From assembly GCA_035626235.1 (NCBI GenBank), contig DASPOB010000048.1, positions 1-5,983 on the forward strand: 5,983 nucleotides of DNA, in the 5' to 3' direction. Origin of the DNA: DATFYP01 sp035626235 (GTDB taxonomy: Archaea; Thermoproteota; Nitrososphaeria; Nitrososphaerales; Gagatemarchaeaceae). Position 1 is the first letter of the stretch; each line of letters starts with the position of its first letter. Positions 5,010 through 5,983 of this stretch are shown here, piece after piece. The notes beneath the pieces were generated by a model. It was not told the DNA's origin and made no database searches. It saw only the letters and a program-made list of their open reading frames with translations. Position numbers and translations under genes: made by a program.

Positions 5010-5983
5010 ATGGTCGAGATTCGCAAGGACTACTTTACAGAGAAGCTCTCGATCATACTCCCGGAGAGGGGGCTAAAGCCCGGGCAGTCGATCCCCCAAA
5101 AAGCAGAGAAGTGCAACTACTGCGCGGGGAACGAGGAGATGACCCCTCCGGCTGACCTCGTCCTCGTCAAGCGCGGCGACACCCTGCTAAAGCAGACGGA
5201 CTCGGAGGGGGACATAGTGAAGAACTGGTCAGTCAGGATATTCCCTGCGAAGAACCCAGTCGTCACTCCTAACGCTCCACCTTCCTACGGCGAATCTCCC
5301 CACTATAGCGAGCCTGCCGTCGGGTACCATTACGTTCTCGTGGCTACTCCCAAGCACGACCAGCACTTCTCGAAGATAGACATCGAGCAGTGGACGAACA
5401 TCCTCGCCTCCCTGCAGGACAAAGTCCGATGGCTTTACTCGCAGAAGGGGGTGAGCTACGTCTTGGTCTACGTCGACGGTGAGAAGGACGGACCTCCGAC
5501 TTGCGTGCACCCCAGCATACAGATGGTGACTACACCCAGGGTCCCCCCCAACGTCGAGGAGGAGGCCGAGACCGTGCAGACCTCGTTGAACGATTTGGGG
5601 ATCTGCCCCATGTGCCAGGTGGTTGGAACCGAGACGGGGGGACCGAGACAGATACTCGCCACCGACTTCTTTCTCGCCTTCGCCCCCTGGGTATCATCCC
5701 ACCCCTTCGAATTCTGGGTCTACCCGAAGAGGCACATGACAAGCATTCTGAAGCTTTCGCAGAAGGAAATGATGGACCTTGCCCTGATGCTACGGTCCAC
5801 CCTTGGAGGGATGGCCAGGGCCCTAGACTCGCCGAGCTTCACAATGGTGTTCCACAGCTCATCCGAGAAGAAGACCACGAAACAAATCCACTGGCACATC
5901 GAGGTCTATCCGAAGAAGGGCCAATGGACGGGCCTCGAGCTCGGCGGCGGGATCTTCGCCAACGAGGTCTCCCCCGAAAGCGC
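5010..5983 (+). CDS. Galactose-1-phosphate uridylyltransferase-like protein lacking the catalytic His (3' partial)
   Basis: The 324 visible residues cover nearly all of a GalT-family protein; the reading frame is still open at the window edge. GalT moves UMP between UDP-glucose and galactose-1-phosphate through a uridylyl-histidine intermediate. Family features are the N-terminal ELRxD-like start (EIRKD), C35-N-Y-C38-A-G-N-E-E, R76-I-F-P-A-K-N-P-V-V, G105-Y-H-Y-V-L-V-A-T-P-K-H116, a second half with P232-F-E-F-W-V-Y-P-K-R-H, and H294-W-H296-I-E near the end. The four zinc ligands of E. coli GalT (two Cys, two His) map to C35, C38, H116 and H167. The active-site H-P-H-G-Q reads H167-P-S169-I-Q171, so the nucleophilic histidine is serine and the preceding G-A-S loop is P-T-C. 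An extra C199-P-M-C202 pair lies between the halves. It may be an inactive paralogue or have another activity, so true GalT function is doubtful. The ATG has a TATA-like box about 29 bases upstream. Confidence 0.85.
   Translation, partial: MVEIRKDYFTEKLSIILPERGLKPGQSIPQKAEKCNYCAGNEEMTPPADLVLVKRGDTLLKQTDSEGDIVKNWSVRIFPAKNPVVTPNAPPSYGESPHYSEPAVGYHYVLVATPKHDQHFSKIDIEQWTNILASLQDKVRWLYSQKGVSYVLVYVDGEKDGPPTCVHPSIQMVTTPRVPPNVEEEAETVQTSLNDLGICPMCQVVGTETGGPRQILATDFFLAFAPWVSSHPFEFWVYPKRHMTSILKLSQKEMMDLALMLRSTLGGMARALDSPSFTMVFHSSSEKKTTKQIHWHIEVYPKKGQWTGLELGGGIFANEVSPES

Overview
This looks like a compact, G+C-rich stretch of archaeal chromosome. The evidence is an archaeal-type phosphoglycerate mutase, BRE/TATA-like boxes about 25-36 bases upstream of several starts, almost no Shine-Dalgarno sequences, and heavy use of TTG starts. 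The gene set would fit a Thermoproteota/Nitrososphaeria-like lineage, but that placement is inference and the sequence alone does not settle it.

Layout, left to right. The window opens inside the C-terminal end of an unrecognised, tryptophan-rich protein (1-186, + strand). A 135-base spacer with a clear TATA box leads into a run of four + strand genes: a fold-type III PLP-dependent decarboxylase of the LysA/ODC superfamily (322-1641), a GNAT N-acetyltransferase (1678-2253), a type II (TK1-like) thymidine kinase (2281-2847) and a uridine phosphorylase (2907-3677). The last of these converges on, and overlaps by 29 bases, a - strand 2,3-bisphosphoglycerate-independent phosphoglycerate mutase (4905-3649). 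A 104-base divergent spacer separates that gene from a + strand galactose-1-phosphate uridylyltransferase-like protein (5010 onward), which runs off the right edge just before its expected end.

How the genes relate. Thymidine kinase and uridine phosphorylase are both pyrimidine nucleoside salvage enzymes. Phosphoglycerate mutase is central glycolysis/gluconeogenesis. The GalT-like protein belongs to the nucleotidyl-transfer HIT/GalT superfamily. Apart from the salvage pair, nothing shows that they form one pathway, and the separate promoter-like boxes suggest mostly individual transcription units.

I found no mobile elements, CRISPR, rRNA or tRNA, and no obvious new multi-gene system. The points most worth a second look are the GalT-like protein, which keeps its zinc ligands but has serine where the nucleophilic histidine should be; the decarboxylase, whose active-site motif (C-D-P-L-D) does not match classical diaminopimelate decarboxylase; the unusual start-codon profile (four TTG, one GTG, one ATG); and the 29-base convergent overlap.
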